Below are positions 1 through 7,100 of a DNA stretch of 17,674 nt, piece after piece (position 1 is the first letter of the stretch; each line of letters opens with the position of its first letter). The translations under genes were made by a program, and so were the position numbers. The stretch spans positions 1-17,674 of the forward strand of contig JAIEQT010000185.1 of NCBI GenBank assembly GCA_019747455.1, in the 5' to 3' direction. The stretch is from Chitinophagaceae bacterium (GTDB lineage: Bacteria > Bacteroidota > Bacteroidia > Chitinophagales > Chitinophagaceae). The notes under the pieces were generated by a model that made no database searches, was not told the DNA's origin, and worked only from the letters and a program-made list of their open reading frames with translations.

Positions 1-743
1 GTAATAATGATTACGCCATTGGCTGCTCGGGTACCCCAAAGTGCTGCGGCAGAAGCGCCTTTTAATACCTGCATACTGGCAACATCTTCCGGATTAATGT
101 CATTCAATCTGCTTTGCCGAACAATTTGTCCGCCTGAAGTTTCTCCTCTGGCATCTCCGCTAATAGGTACACCATCTAAAACAATTAAGGGGTCTGTACT
201 TCTCGTAATAGTACTTTGACCACGAATTACAATTTGTGAACCACTACCGGGGTCGCCGGATGATCGGGATACCCGAACACCGGAAGATTTACCCGCAATG
301 GCATTCATTAAACCGGTTTCGCCAGAGTTCGTTATGGCTTCTGCACTGATTCGATTCGTGGCATAACCTAATTTATCTTTTCTGGTTTCAAAGCCAAGCG
401 CATTCACTACTACATTATCTAAGGAACTTGCTGTGGCTTTTAATATGATGGTAAGATCGGTCGTATTTCCAATCTTGGTTTCATAGGTTTCAAAACCAAT
501 AAAACTAATTACCAAGCTTTCTTTTCCGGCAGGTACATTGATCGAAAAATTTCCGGTATTGTCGGAAATTTTTGTGATGGCAGTTCCTTTTACTACAATC
601 GTAGCCCCACTTACCGGGCCCTTCTTTTCGTCTACAATAATTCCCTTAATTGTTTTGGTTTGGGCAAATACTTGAATAGGTAAAAAATGAATTAAACCTA
701 ATAAAAGCGAAAGTGATATCACTTTCAAAGCTTGATACTTCAT
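1..743 (-). CDS. SusC/RagA-family TonB-dependent outer-membrane receptor, N-terminal part (runs off the window)
   Basis: Only the first 247 residues are in the window; the frame is still open at base 1. The ATG at 743-741 begins a signal peptide (MKYQALKVISL, then a hydrophobic stretch ending VFAQ near residue 28). A carboxypeptidase-regulatory-like beta domain follows (about 29-105, with GPVSGATIVVKG and LVISFIGFETYE), then the plug domain with GLMNAIAGKSSGVRVSR, IVIRGQSTI, PLIVLDGVPI and VLKGASAAALWGTRAANGVI. These are standard SusC/RagA plug signatures. The family forms the 22-strand outer-membrane barrel that imports glycans or peptides with a SusD lid, using TonB energy. The barrel and any susD partner lie outside the window, so substrate cannot be guessed. 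No STN domain precedes the regulatory-like domain, so an anti-sigma signalling role is not indicated. It does not share the leader hairpin found upstream of the other susC. Confidence 0.93.
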   Translation of the reverse strand, partial: MKYQALKVISLSLLLGLIHFLPIQVFAQTKTIKGIIVDEKKGPVSGATIVVKGTAITKISDNTGNFSINVPAGKESLVISFIGFETYETKIGNTTDLTIILKATASSLDNVVVNALGFETRKDKLGYATNRISAEAITNSGETGLMNAIAGKSSGVRVSRSSGDPGSGSQIVIRGQSTITRSTDPLIVLDGVPISGDARGETSGGQIVRQSRLNDINPEDVASMQVLKGASAAALWGTRAANGVIII

Positions 744-855
744 AATGGCAAGAGTTTTGGTTAGCAAATGCAATTCGATACCGAAAGGTAACATTGCACC
801 AAAATTTTTGTGTAACTTTCCTCTTTCCTTATTAATTCCTAATAATTGACGGCCA

Positions 856-884
856 TTTCCGAAACGAAAAGTAAATTTCGGAAA
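856..884. promoter_or_regulatory. Perfect 9-bp inverted repeat in the divergent intergenic region
   Basis: TTTCCGAAA (856-864) and its exact complement TTTCGGAAA (876-884) are separated by 11 bases. The repeat lies 36 bases before the ATG at 921 and 112 bases before the divergent susC start. TAAATTTC at 872-879, overlapping the right arm, differs by one base from the Bacteroidota -7 box TAnnTTTG, so an operator over a promoter for the 921 gene is possible. No T-tract follows on either strand, which argues against a terminator. The rest of 744-920 shows nothing I can name. Confidence 0.4.
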
Positions 885-920
885 ATCATAAAAAATTGGT
901 TACCAACAAGTTGAGAAAAT

Positions 921-2159
921 ATGTTGAAGAAGGGTAAAGAAGAGATCATTTACTTGCTCAATAAGTCTATTGAGAAATTTCAGCAAGAAACTGGCAAGGA
1001 AATTATACAAAATACAAATCGTAAGAATTATGAGGGGCTAGCAGTGGCGCTCAGTGATATTTCAAACAAACTACCATATACGGCAGATACACTGGGTCAT
1101 CAACAGTATGAGATAGACCCTTCAAAAACAACAAAAGAATACCCTTTTCGAAAGTATGATATTACAGGCGGACAAATTAAAGATGCCTTGATGGGATTGG
1201 TATCTAACCCCCGACCATTTTTAGTGGATACCTGTTATATCTATTTATTCGGAAAAGGAAGAAATGCCTTTGAAGAAAATCCAACAGATAGTTTTTTAAT
1301 ACAACATGAACCGGTTGATCATCAAGCAAAACAAAGTTTATCCCTATTACAAGAAAACCAACAATTAAAAGCCCAACTTGCTGCACGGATAGAAAAAGAT
1401 AAAAAAGGAACCGGAAAGCCTAAAAATAATATATGGGTGTTTTTTATTACGGGTGTGCTCATATTAATAAGCATATTTTGTTTTTATGAGTACCAACGTG
1501 CGGAAAAGCGTTGGGAAATTATTAAGAGCGATTTTAATTTGTTACCATATACGGTAACCGAGCAAGAAAAAAAACAGCTAAATGGTATTTGGATTTGTTA
1601 TACAGGATCTCCTCAGGCTCGATTATCAGATACCAATCGCTATCATAAAGTGGTAGCCAATTTGATTGAAATTGAGTACAAAGAAGGATATTTTTTATAC
1701 AATCGCTATGGTGCCAGCTTTAATCATGTTGGCTATATTCAACTGGAAGCACCGTCTCTATTGTCTATACACTCACGAATAAAAACACAAAACGGTTTGG
1801 TGGAATCGCCTCGTCATAGCCTTATGACACTTGATAGTACAGGCACTTATCTTTCCGCTATTTCGGCCTCATGGAATTTTGATGTAGGCGAACGTAACAA
1901 AATTATAGGAATACGAGAAGCGTATCAAAAATTAGGTGTGGGTGGAAGATTAGAAGAAGTGATCAATTCAATTGAAAATGCATCTTGTCAGTGTAAGATT
2001 ATACAATGGAAAAAACCAGATAGTACGGTTGAAAAATTTTATTTAAGAAATATTTCTCTAGATGCGCTAAAAGATTCTTCATTATTAAAATTGATAAATG
2101 AAAAAAGTATCTTATCTAAAAATCCATACGATACATTAGTGATTGAAAAAAAAAGATAA
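921..2159 (+). CDS. Unrecognised single-pass membrane protein with a conserved-looking N-terminal domain
   Basis: This 412-residue protein does not match a family I can name. Residues 1-120 form a soluble, partly helical block containing the distinctive string YDITGGQIKDAL (80-91), then NPRPFLVDTCYIYL (96-109), which has the look of a conserved module. Residues 134-160 (KQSLSLLQENQQLKAQL) are a likely short coiled coil. A basic stretch (KDKKGTGKPK) precedes one transmembrane segment at about 171-189. By the positive-inside rule the N-terminal module is probably cytoplasmic and the C-terminal 220 residues outside the cytoplasm. The C-terminal part starts with LNGIWICYTGSP and looks beta-rich, lipocalin-like in flavour only. 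There is no signal peptide. The gene stands alone: a divergent susC lies upstream and mutL converges with a 5-base gap. A trans-membrane sensor or signalling role is a guess from topology. Confidence 0.75.
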   Translation: MLKKGKEEIIYLLNKSIEKFQQETGKEIIQNTNRKNYEGLAVALSDISNKLPYTADTLGHQQYEIDPSKTTKEYPFRKYDITGGQIKDALMGLVSNPRPFLVDTCYIYLFGKGRNAFEENPTDSFLIQHEPVDHQAKQSLSLLQENQQLKAQLAARIEKDKKGTGKPKNNIWVFFITGVLILISIFCFYEYQRAEKRWEIIKSDFNLLPYTVTEQEKKQLNGIWICYTGSPQARLSDTNRYHKVVANLIEIEYKEGYFLYNRYGASFNHVGYIQLEAPSLLSIHSRIKTQNGLVESPRHSLMTLDSTGTYLSAISASWNFDVGERNKIIGIREAYQKLGVGGRLEEVINSIENASCQCKIIQWKKPDSTVEKFYLRNISLDALKDSSLLKLINEKSILSKNPYDTLVIEKKR

Positions 2160-2164
2160 AATCA

Positions 2165-3994
2165 TTATTTCCCAAACATACGGTCTAAATAATCTTCTTT
2201 AAACTCAATATAAGTAGGACTTCCATTAGGTGAAACGTTAGGCGTTATATATTCAAATAAATCCGACACTAAGCTCTCCATTTCCTTATCGGTAAGTGAT
2301 TGACCGGCTTTGACAGATTGTTGCCGTGCCATACAGCGAACTAACTTTTCTCTTTTACTATATTTAATATCGCTGCTAAAGTGTTTGAATTGCTCTATTA
2401 GTAACTCAATTGTATTTTTTTCATTACCGGCTACTACATCTGCAGGGCAACCTTGTATTACAAAACTATTATTACCAAATGGTTCTACTACATAACCTAT
2501 TTGAACGAGATCGGATATCATATCGTGTAAGAGCGCCGCATCTGCAGCTGTAAGGTCCAGCGTAACGGGAAATAACAACTGCTGTGTGGCAACTTGTTGC
2601 TTATGCATGGCAACACTATATTTTTCATATAGTATTCTTTCATGCGCTAATTGTTGGTGTACCAATAAAAAGCCACTTAAATGATTAAGGAGTATATAGG
2701 TATTGTTGATTTGTAGAAATGATTTTGATGAATCTTCTCCGCCTAGGCGGATCAATCTGGAATCTGTAATCTGTTGCTTCTCAGATTGAAGATTATTAAT
2801 TGAAGATTGCTTAAAAAAATCCCGCCAATCACCCAACTTACTTTTTTCGGTAGGCTCAATAGCATGTGCCTGGTTACTCCGCGAAAATGTTTGGTATAGC
2901 CCCGATGAAACGGTTGCTTGTTGCTGCTCATTGGTAAAAGGCTTACTTACCGCATCTAGTTGTTGTATATCTGCATTCAAAGAAAAATCTAAAGAAGGGG
3001 CAATACTGAACTGTGCTAATGCATGTTTTACTGCCGCCTGAATAAATGCATAAATTATTTTTTCATCCTCAAACTTTATTTCTTGTTTGGTAGGATGTAC
3101 ATTGATGTCAATTTGTGCAGGATCCAGATCTATGTACAATACATAACCCGGAAAACTATCTTTCGGAATGATACCGTCAAAAGCGGCATTAACTGCATGA
3201 TTGAGATAGGCGCTTTTGATAAATCGGTTATTCACAAAAAAATATTGATCGCCTCTTGTTTTACGAGCTGTTTCTGGCTTACCAATAAAACCTGATATGG
3301 TAAGATAATCTGTTTTTTCCTGTATCGGTACCAGCCTAGCCGTGTAGGTGCTGCCCAATATTTGTACAATTCTTTGTTTATGATTACCAGCTTCGAGATG
3401 AAATAGTTCTTGTCCGTTTGCACTTAAAGAAAAAAAGATATTCGGGAAAGCCATCGCCACCCGAATAAATTCATCTACGATATGCCTCATTTCAGCAGCA
3501 TTACTTTTCAAGAAATTTCTTCTTGCCGGAACATTGAAAAATAGGTTTTTCATACTAATACTGGTTCCCACCTCAGTAGCACAAGGCTCCTGATTCACTA
3601 CCCGACTATTTTCAATATTTATAAGGGTGCCTAATTCATCTTCTGCCCTTTTTGTTTTCAATGTAACCTGTGCTACTGCCGCAATAGAAGCTAATGCCTC
3701 ACCTCTAAACCCCATGGTTTTGATGCGAAATAAATCTTCGATATCCCGGATCTTACTAGTGGCATGGCGTTCAAATGCCATACGCGCATCGGTTTCACTC
3801 ATACCCTTGCCATTGTCAATAACCTGCACCAATGCCTTGCCGGCATCGTTTATGATCAGTTGAATGCGGGTAGCTCCTGCATCAACAGCATTTTCCAATA
3901 ATTCTTTCACAGCACTGGCGGGTCGTTGAATTACTTCTCCGGCTGCTATTTGATTGGCAATATTATCGGGTAACAATTGTATAATATCCTGCAC
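2165..3994 (-). CDS. mutL: DNA mismatch repair protein MutL
   Basis: The 609-residue protein has the GHKL ATPase head typical of MutL: NQIAAGEVIQRPASAVKELL (14-33), E31 and N35 of the ELLEN motif, DNGKGM (60-65), GFRGEALASI (95-104), then the transducer domain with FVNNRFIKS (253-261) and the lysine loop DINVHPTKQEIKF (296-308). MutL couples MutS mismatch recognition to strand removal. The start is GTG at 3994-3992: an in-frame TGA lies three codons upstream and the ATPase motif begins at once, so no ATG can serve. In the C-terminal domain the endonuclease signature DQHAxxE is replaced by HQQLAHE (446-452), and the zinc-site motif CPHGRPT by SPNGSPT (588-594), so nicking activity is doubtful. 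The linker (about 394-419) contains an in-frame palindromic heptamer array. Divergent from pepF. Confidence 0.97.
   Translation of the reverse strand: MQDIIQLLPDNIANQIAAGEVIQRPASAVKELLENAVDAGATRIQLIINDAGKALVQVIDNGKGMSETDARMAFERHATSKIRDIEDLFRIKTMGFRGEALASIAAVAQVTLKTKRAEDELGTLINIENSRVVNQEPCATEVGTSISMKNLFFNVPARRNFLKSNAAEMRHIVDEFIRVAMAFPNIFFSLSANGQELFHLEAGNHKQRIVQILGSTYTARLVPIQEKTDYLTISGFIGKPETARKTRGDQYFFVNNRFIKSAYLNHAVNAAFDGIIPKDSFPGYVLYIDLDPAQIDINVHPTKQEIKFEDEKIIYAFIQAAVKHALAQFSIAPSLDFSLNADIQQLDAVSKPFTNEQQQATVSSGLYQTFSRSNQAHAIEPTEKSKLGDWRDFFKQSSINNLQSEKQQITDSRLIRLGGEDSSKSFLQINNTYILLNHLSGFLLVHQQLAHERILYEKYSVAMHKQQVATQQLLFPVTLDLTAADAALLHDMISDLVQIGYVVEPFGNNSFVIQGCPADVVAGNEKNTIELLIEQFKHFSSDIKYSKREKLVRCMARQQSVKAGQSLTDKEMESLVSDLFEYITPNVSPNGSPTYIEFKEDYLDRMFGK
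2738..2751. repeat. 14-bp perfect palindrome inside mutL
   Basis: TCCGCCTAGGCGGA is a perfect palindrome and is GC-rich in an AT-rich gene. It sits directly against the AGATT heptamer array at 2752-2810, in the part of mutL that encodes the variable linker (residues about 415-419). It may be part of the same inserted element. Confidence 0.6.
2752..2810. repeat. Palindromic heptamer array (AGATTNN type) within the mutL coding sequence
   Basis: Read on the plus strand, three phased heptamers of type NNAATCT (TCAATCT, GGAATCT, GTAATCT; 2752-2772) are followed by a 10-base spacer. Four phased heptamers in the opposite sense then follow (AGATTGA, AGATTAT, TAATTGA, AGATTGC; 2783-2810). The words match those of the array at 8868-8958. 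The reading frame of mutL is intact across it; it encodes the linker SSINNLQSEKQQITDSRLI. Confidence 0.75.
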
Positions 3995-4056
3995 GCTATT
4001 TCAATAAATGTTTGTAAAAATACGATCCATACACCGTTCTGCCCATACTGATACCC

Positions 4057-4064
4057 TAAATTTG
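4057..4064 (+). promoter_or_regulatory. Putative Bacteroidota -7 promoter box for the M3 peptidase gene
   Basis: TAAATTTG matches the Bacteroidota -7 consensus TAnnTTTG exactly and ends 15 bases before the ATG at 4080. No convincing -33 TTTG is seen at the usual distance, so this is a single-element prediction. If it is right, transcription begins downstream of the earlier in-frame ATG at 4008, which supports 4080 as the start codon. Confidence 0.4.
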
Positions 4065-4079
4065 CCGCAAATAGAAAAT

Positions 4080-5789
4080 ATGAATCCTACTGCAGCAATA
4101 GAAAAAATAAAAAGATCCTTTGTTCCCGCCGATTTTGTAGTAACGGGTTGGGCCCATCTGGAGCCTTTTTTTAAAACACTGGTAGAGCGACCTATCAATA
4201 GTAAAGCCGATTTAGAACAGTGGCTGCAAGATATAAGTGAATTAGAAGCGGTAGTGAGTGAAGATGCTTGTTGGCGACAAATTCGCATGACCTGCGATAC
4301 AACAAATAAGGTATTGGAAGAAGCTTTCACGTATTTCTGTATGGAAATTCAACCTAAACTTCAGCCGTATGCAGATGCATTAAATAAAAAATTGATCGAT
4401 TGCACATTCACGGCTGAATTAGATCAAAACTTATATCATACCTATTTACGATCTGTTAAAAAAAGTATTGAACTTTTTCGGGAAGCAAATATCCCTATTC
4501 AAGCAGAACTGAGTGTTTTGCAACAAGAATATGGAGCTATTGCCGGAAAAATGACGATTGAAGTAAATGGTGAAGAATTTACATTGCAACAAGCAGGAAA
4601 ATTTTTAGAAAGTGAGGATAGAAGTTTGCGGGAACAAGTATACCGTAAAATTCAGGATCGTCGCTTACAAGATGCTACTGCCATGCATGATCTGTATACT
4701 AGTTTAATTGCAAAGAGGCAACAGATAGCCATACATGCAGGCTTTGAAAATTACAGAGATTATAAGTTTAAAGAACTTGGAAGATTCGATTATACAAAAG
4801 AAGATTGTTTCCAATTTCATGAAGCCGTGAAACAACATGTTTTACCTCTGGTGAATGATATCTATAAGAACAAGAGAGAAAAACTTGGATTAGATACATT
4901 ACGCCCTTGGGATACCGAAGCAGAACCAGCTGGCACAAAGCCTTTAAAGCCATTTACGGATGGCAATGATTTATATGAAAAATCGGTTGCCTGTTTTGAA
5001 CAACTTAATCCATTCTTTGCCGATTGTTTGCGTAAAATGAAAGAACTAAATCATTTTGATTTAGAGAGTAGAAAAGGCAAAGCTCCGGGTGGATATAATT
5101 GTCCATTAGCAGAAAGTGGCGCTCCTTTTATATTTATGAATGCAGCTTCACAAATGAGTGATGTAACTACCATGGTACATGAAGGCGGACATGCCATCCA
5201 TTCTTTCCTGGCGCATCCACTTCCGCTGAGTGCATTCAAAGAATATCCTATGGAAATTGCTGAAGTAGCTAGCATGGCTATGGAATTATTTAGTATGGAT
5301 TATTGGCACAGTTTTTTTGATAATGAAGAAGAATTGAAACGTGCTAAAGAACATCAGTTAGAAAGAACTATCACTATTTTTCCTTGGATTGCGATCATCG
5401 ATAAATTCCAACATTGGGTATATGAAAATCCAAATCATACGCTTGAGGAAAGAACAGAAAATTGGGTATCTATACTCAACGAGTTCTCTACAAATGCTAT
5501 AGATTATAGTGGATTAGATCATTACAGAGCCATTGGCTGGCAGCGCCAACTTCATTTATTTGAGGTGCCCTTCTATTATATTGAATATGGTATTGCCCAA
5601 TTAGGTGCTATAGGCTTGTGGATGCAGTTTAAAAACGATAAGCACAAAGCCCTAGAAAATTACATGAAGGCATTGAGTTTAGGGGGAACAAAAACCTTAC
5701 CTGAATTATATGCTGCTGCAGGATTGGAATTTAATCTTACTCCAGCATATATTAAAACATTGATGGAGTTTGTGAAAAAAGAATTATAG
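4080..5789 (+). CDS. M3-family zinc metallopeptidase (oligoendopeptidase F-like)
   Basis: A 569-residue protein with an N-terminal oligoendopeptidase F helical domain followed by an M3 catalytic domain. The zinc site is clear: HEGGH at 367-371 within MVHEGGHAIHSF, and a third ligand E395 in EIAEVASMAMEL, 28 residues after the first histidine, as in M3 enzymes. The family cleaves short peptides in the cytoplasm; there is no signal peptide, so a role in peptide turnover is expected. I place the start at ATG 4080 (MNPTAAIEKIKRSFVPADFV). An in-frame ATG at 4008 would add 24 residues, but it lies upstream of the likely promoter box and the extra residues look non-coding (FVKIRSIHRSAHTD). It is divergent from mutL across a gap of about 85 bases. 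Downstream it meets ricT tail to tail over a palindromic heptamer array. Confidence 0.95.
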   Translation: MNPTAAIEKIKRSFVPADFVVTGWAHLEPFFKTLVERPINSKADLEQWLQDISELEAVVSEDACWRQIRMTCDTTNKVLEEAFTYFCMEIQPKLQPYADALNKKLIDCTFTAELDQNLYHTYLRSVKKSIELFREANIPIQAELSVLQQEYGAIAGKMTIEVNGEEFTLQQAGKFLESEDRSLREQVYRKIQDRRLQDATAMHDLYTSLIAKRQQIAIHAGFENYRDYKFKELGRFDYTKEDCFQFHEAVKQHVLPLVNDIYKNKREKLGLDTLRPWDTEAEPAGTKPLKPFTDGNDLYEKSVACFEQLNPFFADCLRKMKELNHFDLESRKGKAPGGYNCPLAESGAPFIFMNAASQMSDVTTMVHEGGHAIHSFLAHPLPLSAFKEYPMEIAEVASMAMELFSMDYWHSFFDNEEELKRAKEHQLERTITIFPWIAIIDKFQHWVYENPNHTLEERTENWVSILNEFSTNAIDYSGLDHYRAIGWQRQLHLFEVPFYYIEYGIAQLGAIGLWMQFKNDKHKALENYMKALSLGGTKTLPELYAAAGLEFNLTPAYIKTLMEFVKKEL

Positions 5790-5793
5790 CTGC

Positions 5794-5862
5794 GGGTTTC
5801 GTGATAGGGGTTTCGGGTTAAAAAGGAATTATTTTACTCGCATATCCCGTAACCCGTAACTC
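5794..5862. repeat. Palindromic heptamer array (GGGTTNC type) between the peptidase gene and ricT
   Basis: The left arm has four phased heptamers: GGGTTTC, GTGATAG, GGGTTTC, GGGTTAA (5794-5821). After a 20-base spacer the right arm has three in the opposite sense: ATATCCC, GTAACCC, GTAACTC (5842-5862). These read as GAGTTAC, GGGTTAC, GGGATAT on the other strand. The arms are imperfectly complementary and could fold as a hairpin. The array fills the 78-base gap between two convergent stop codons, so it may serve as a bidirectional terminator or 3'-end stabiliser; that is inference. Confidence 0.65.
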
Positions 5863-5867
5863 GCATC

Positions 5868-7076
5868 CTATTTTCCCCCATTTGGCCTAGGTCGCTGTGG
5901 ATTATTGCCTCTTGGCGGATTGCTTCTTCCTTGTTGTGGTCCACGAGGCTGTTGTTGATTACGTTGTTGATCGCGTTTACGACGCTCATTTTTTTCGAGC
6001 GTCTTCAAACTGATTTGTCCAACTAACTCTACAAAAGCCGGTTCAGCTTCTGTTTGCTTTTTATTGACTATTTCAACAGCTTGTAATTCTTCTGCTTTTT
6101 GCCCTTGTTGATTCAGCCTTTTGATTTCTTTCACACGCTGAATGGTTAGCGGGTAGTGCTTGGTATTATTGGGTAAAGTATACCACATCAAGTTCTTAAA
6201 AATATCTTTCTTAATCAGAAAGGCAGTACCCATTGCCGTATCCAAGGTATCTGCATAATCGGGAAAGTGCTGTAATGCATCTAAGTAGGTATCTAACTCA
6301 TAATTCAAGCAACATTTTAAGCGGCCGCATTGTCCGCTTAGTTTGGTTTGATTGATAGATAAATTCTGATAACGGGCTGCTGTAGTATTAACACTCTTAA
6401 AGTCATTCAACCAAGTGCTACAACAAAGTTCGCGTCCACAACTTCCAATACCACCTACTTTGGCAGCTTCTTGCCGAATTCCGATTTGCCTCATTTCAAC
6501 TTTTACTTTAAAGTCGCTGGCAAATATTTTGATCATCTCTCTAAAATCTACTCTATCATCGGCTGTATAAAAGAAAGTTGCTTTTTTACCGTCGGCTTGT
6601 ACTTCTACTTCGCTCAATTTCATTTGAAGATTGAGGGAACGCGCAATCGCTCTACTACGGGATAGCATTTCCTTCTCCCTCGACTTGCTTATTTTATAGC
6701 TTTCCAAATCGCGATCGGAACTGGGGCGAAGAATTTTTTTTATTTCCGGACTAAATTCATCAACCCCTTTTTTCTTCAATTGTAAACGAACCAATTCGCC
6801 TGTTAAGCTTACTTCACCTACATCAAAACCGCTTACGCCTTCTACGGTAACATATTCTCCCTTTTCAAAAAACTGTAAGGTGGGATTACGGAAAAACTCT
6901 TTTCTGCTTCCTTGTTTAAAGCTTACCTCTACAACTTTACAAGTACTTTCAGGATCACTGAAAGGTAAATTCATTAACCAATCATGCACATTCAAACGAT
7001 TACAACCGCCTGTGCTGCATCCGCCATTACTTTTACAACCGTTGGGTTTACCCGTTCCACAAGATCCACAGCCCAT
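5868..7076 (-). CDS. ricT: PSP1-domain protein, RicT/YaaT family
   Basis: The 402-residue protein carries the PSP1 domain (about 45-275). It has CKVVEVSFKQGSRKEFF near its start, the cysteine motif GSCGRELCCSTWL (211-223) and the second motif GQCGRLKCCLNYE (248-260). In Bacillus subtilis, RicT (YaaT) joins RicA and RicF in an iron-sulfur complex that affects RNase Y-dependent RNA maturation and development; its role in Bacteroidota is not established. The N-terminus is a separate cysteine-glycine cluster with Cys at 3, 6, 14, 20 and 25. The tail (about 362-402) is disordered and rich in R, Q, N, P and G, suggesting nucleic-acid contact. The start codon lies 24 bases after holB; the holB-ricT pairing is also seen in Bacillus (holB-yaaT), supporting the identification. 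The gliding gene gldH, often next in Bacteroidota, is not adjacent here. Confidence 0.92.
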   Translation of the reverse strand: MGCGSCGTGKPNGCKSNGGCSTGGCNRLNVHDWLMNLPFSDPESTCKVVEVSFKQGSRKEFFRNPTLQFFEKGEYVTVEGVSGFDVGEVSLTGELVRLQLKKKGVDEFSPEIKKILRPSSDRDLESYKISKSREKEMLSRSRAIARSLNLQMKLSEVEVQADGKKATFFYTADDRVDFREMIKIFASDFKVKVEMRQIGIRQEAAKVGGIGSCGRELCCSTWLNDFKSVNTTAARYQNLSINQTKLSGQCGRLKCCLNYELDTYLDALQHFPDYADTLDTAMGTAFLIKKDIFKNLMWYTLPNNTKHYPLTIQRVKEIKRLNQQGQKAEELQAVEIVNKKQTEAEPAFVELVGQISLKTLEKNERRKRDQQRNQQQPRGPQQGRSNPPRGNNPQRPRPNGGK

Positions 7077-7100
7077 ATTTAAATATATAATAGAGTTAAA

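Noticed and set aside
3627..3863. Plus-strand open frame inside mutL
   Set aside because: It is antisense to the conserved ATPase domain and has no protein-like features.
4008..4079. Upstream ATG of the M3 peptidase frame
   Set aside because: It lies upstream of the likely -7 box, and the extra residues do not resemble the family.
4001..4330. Minus-strand open frame over the start of the M3 peptidase gene
   Set aside because: It opposes a well-supported coding region and has no recognisable domain.
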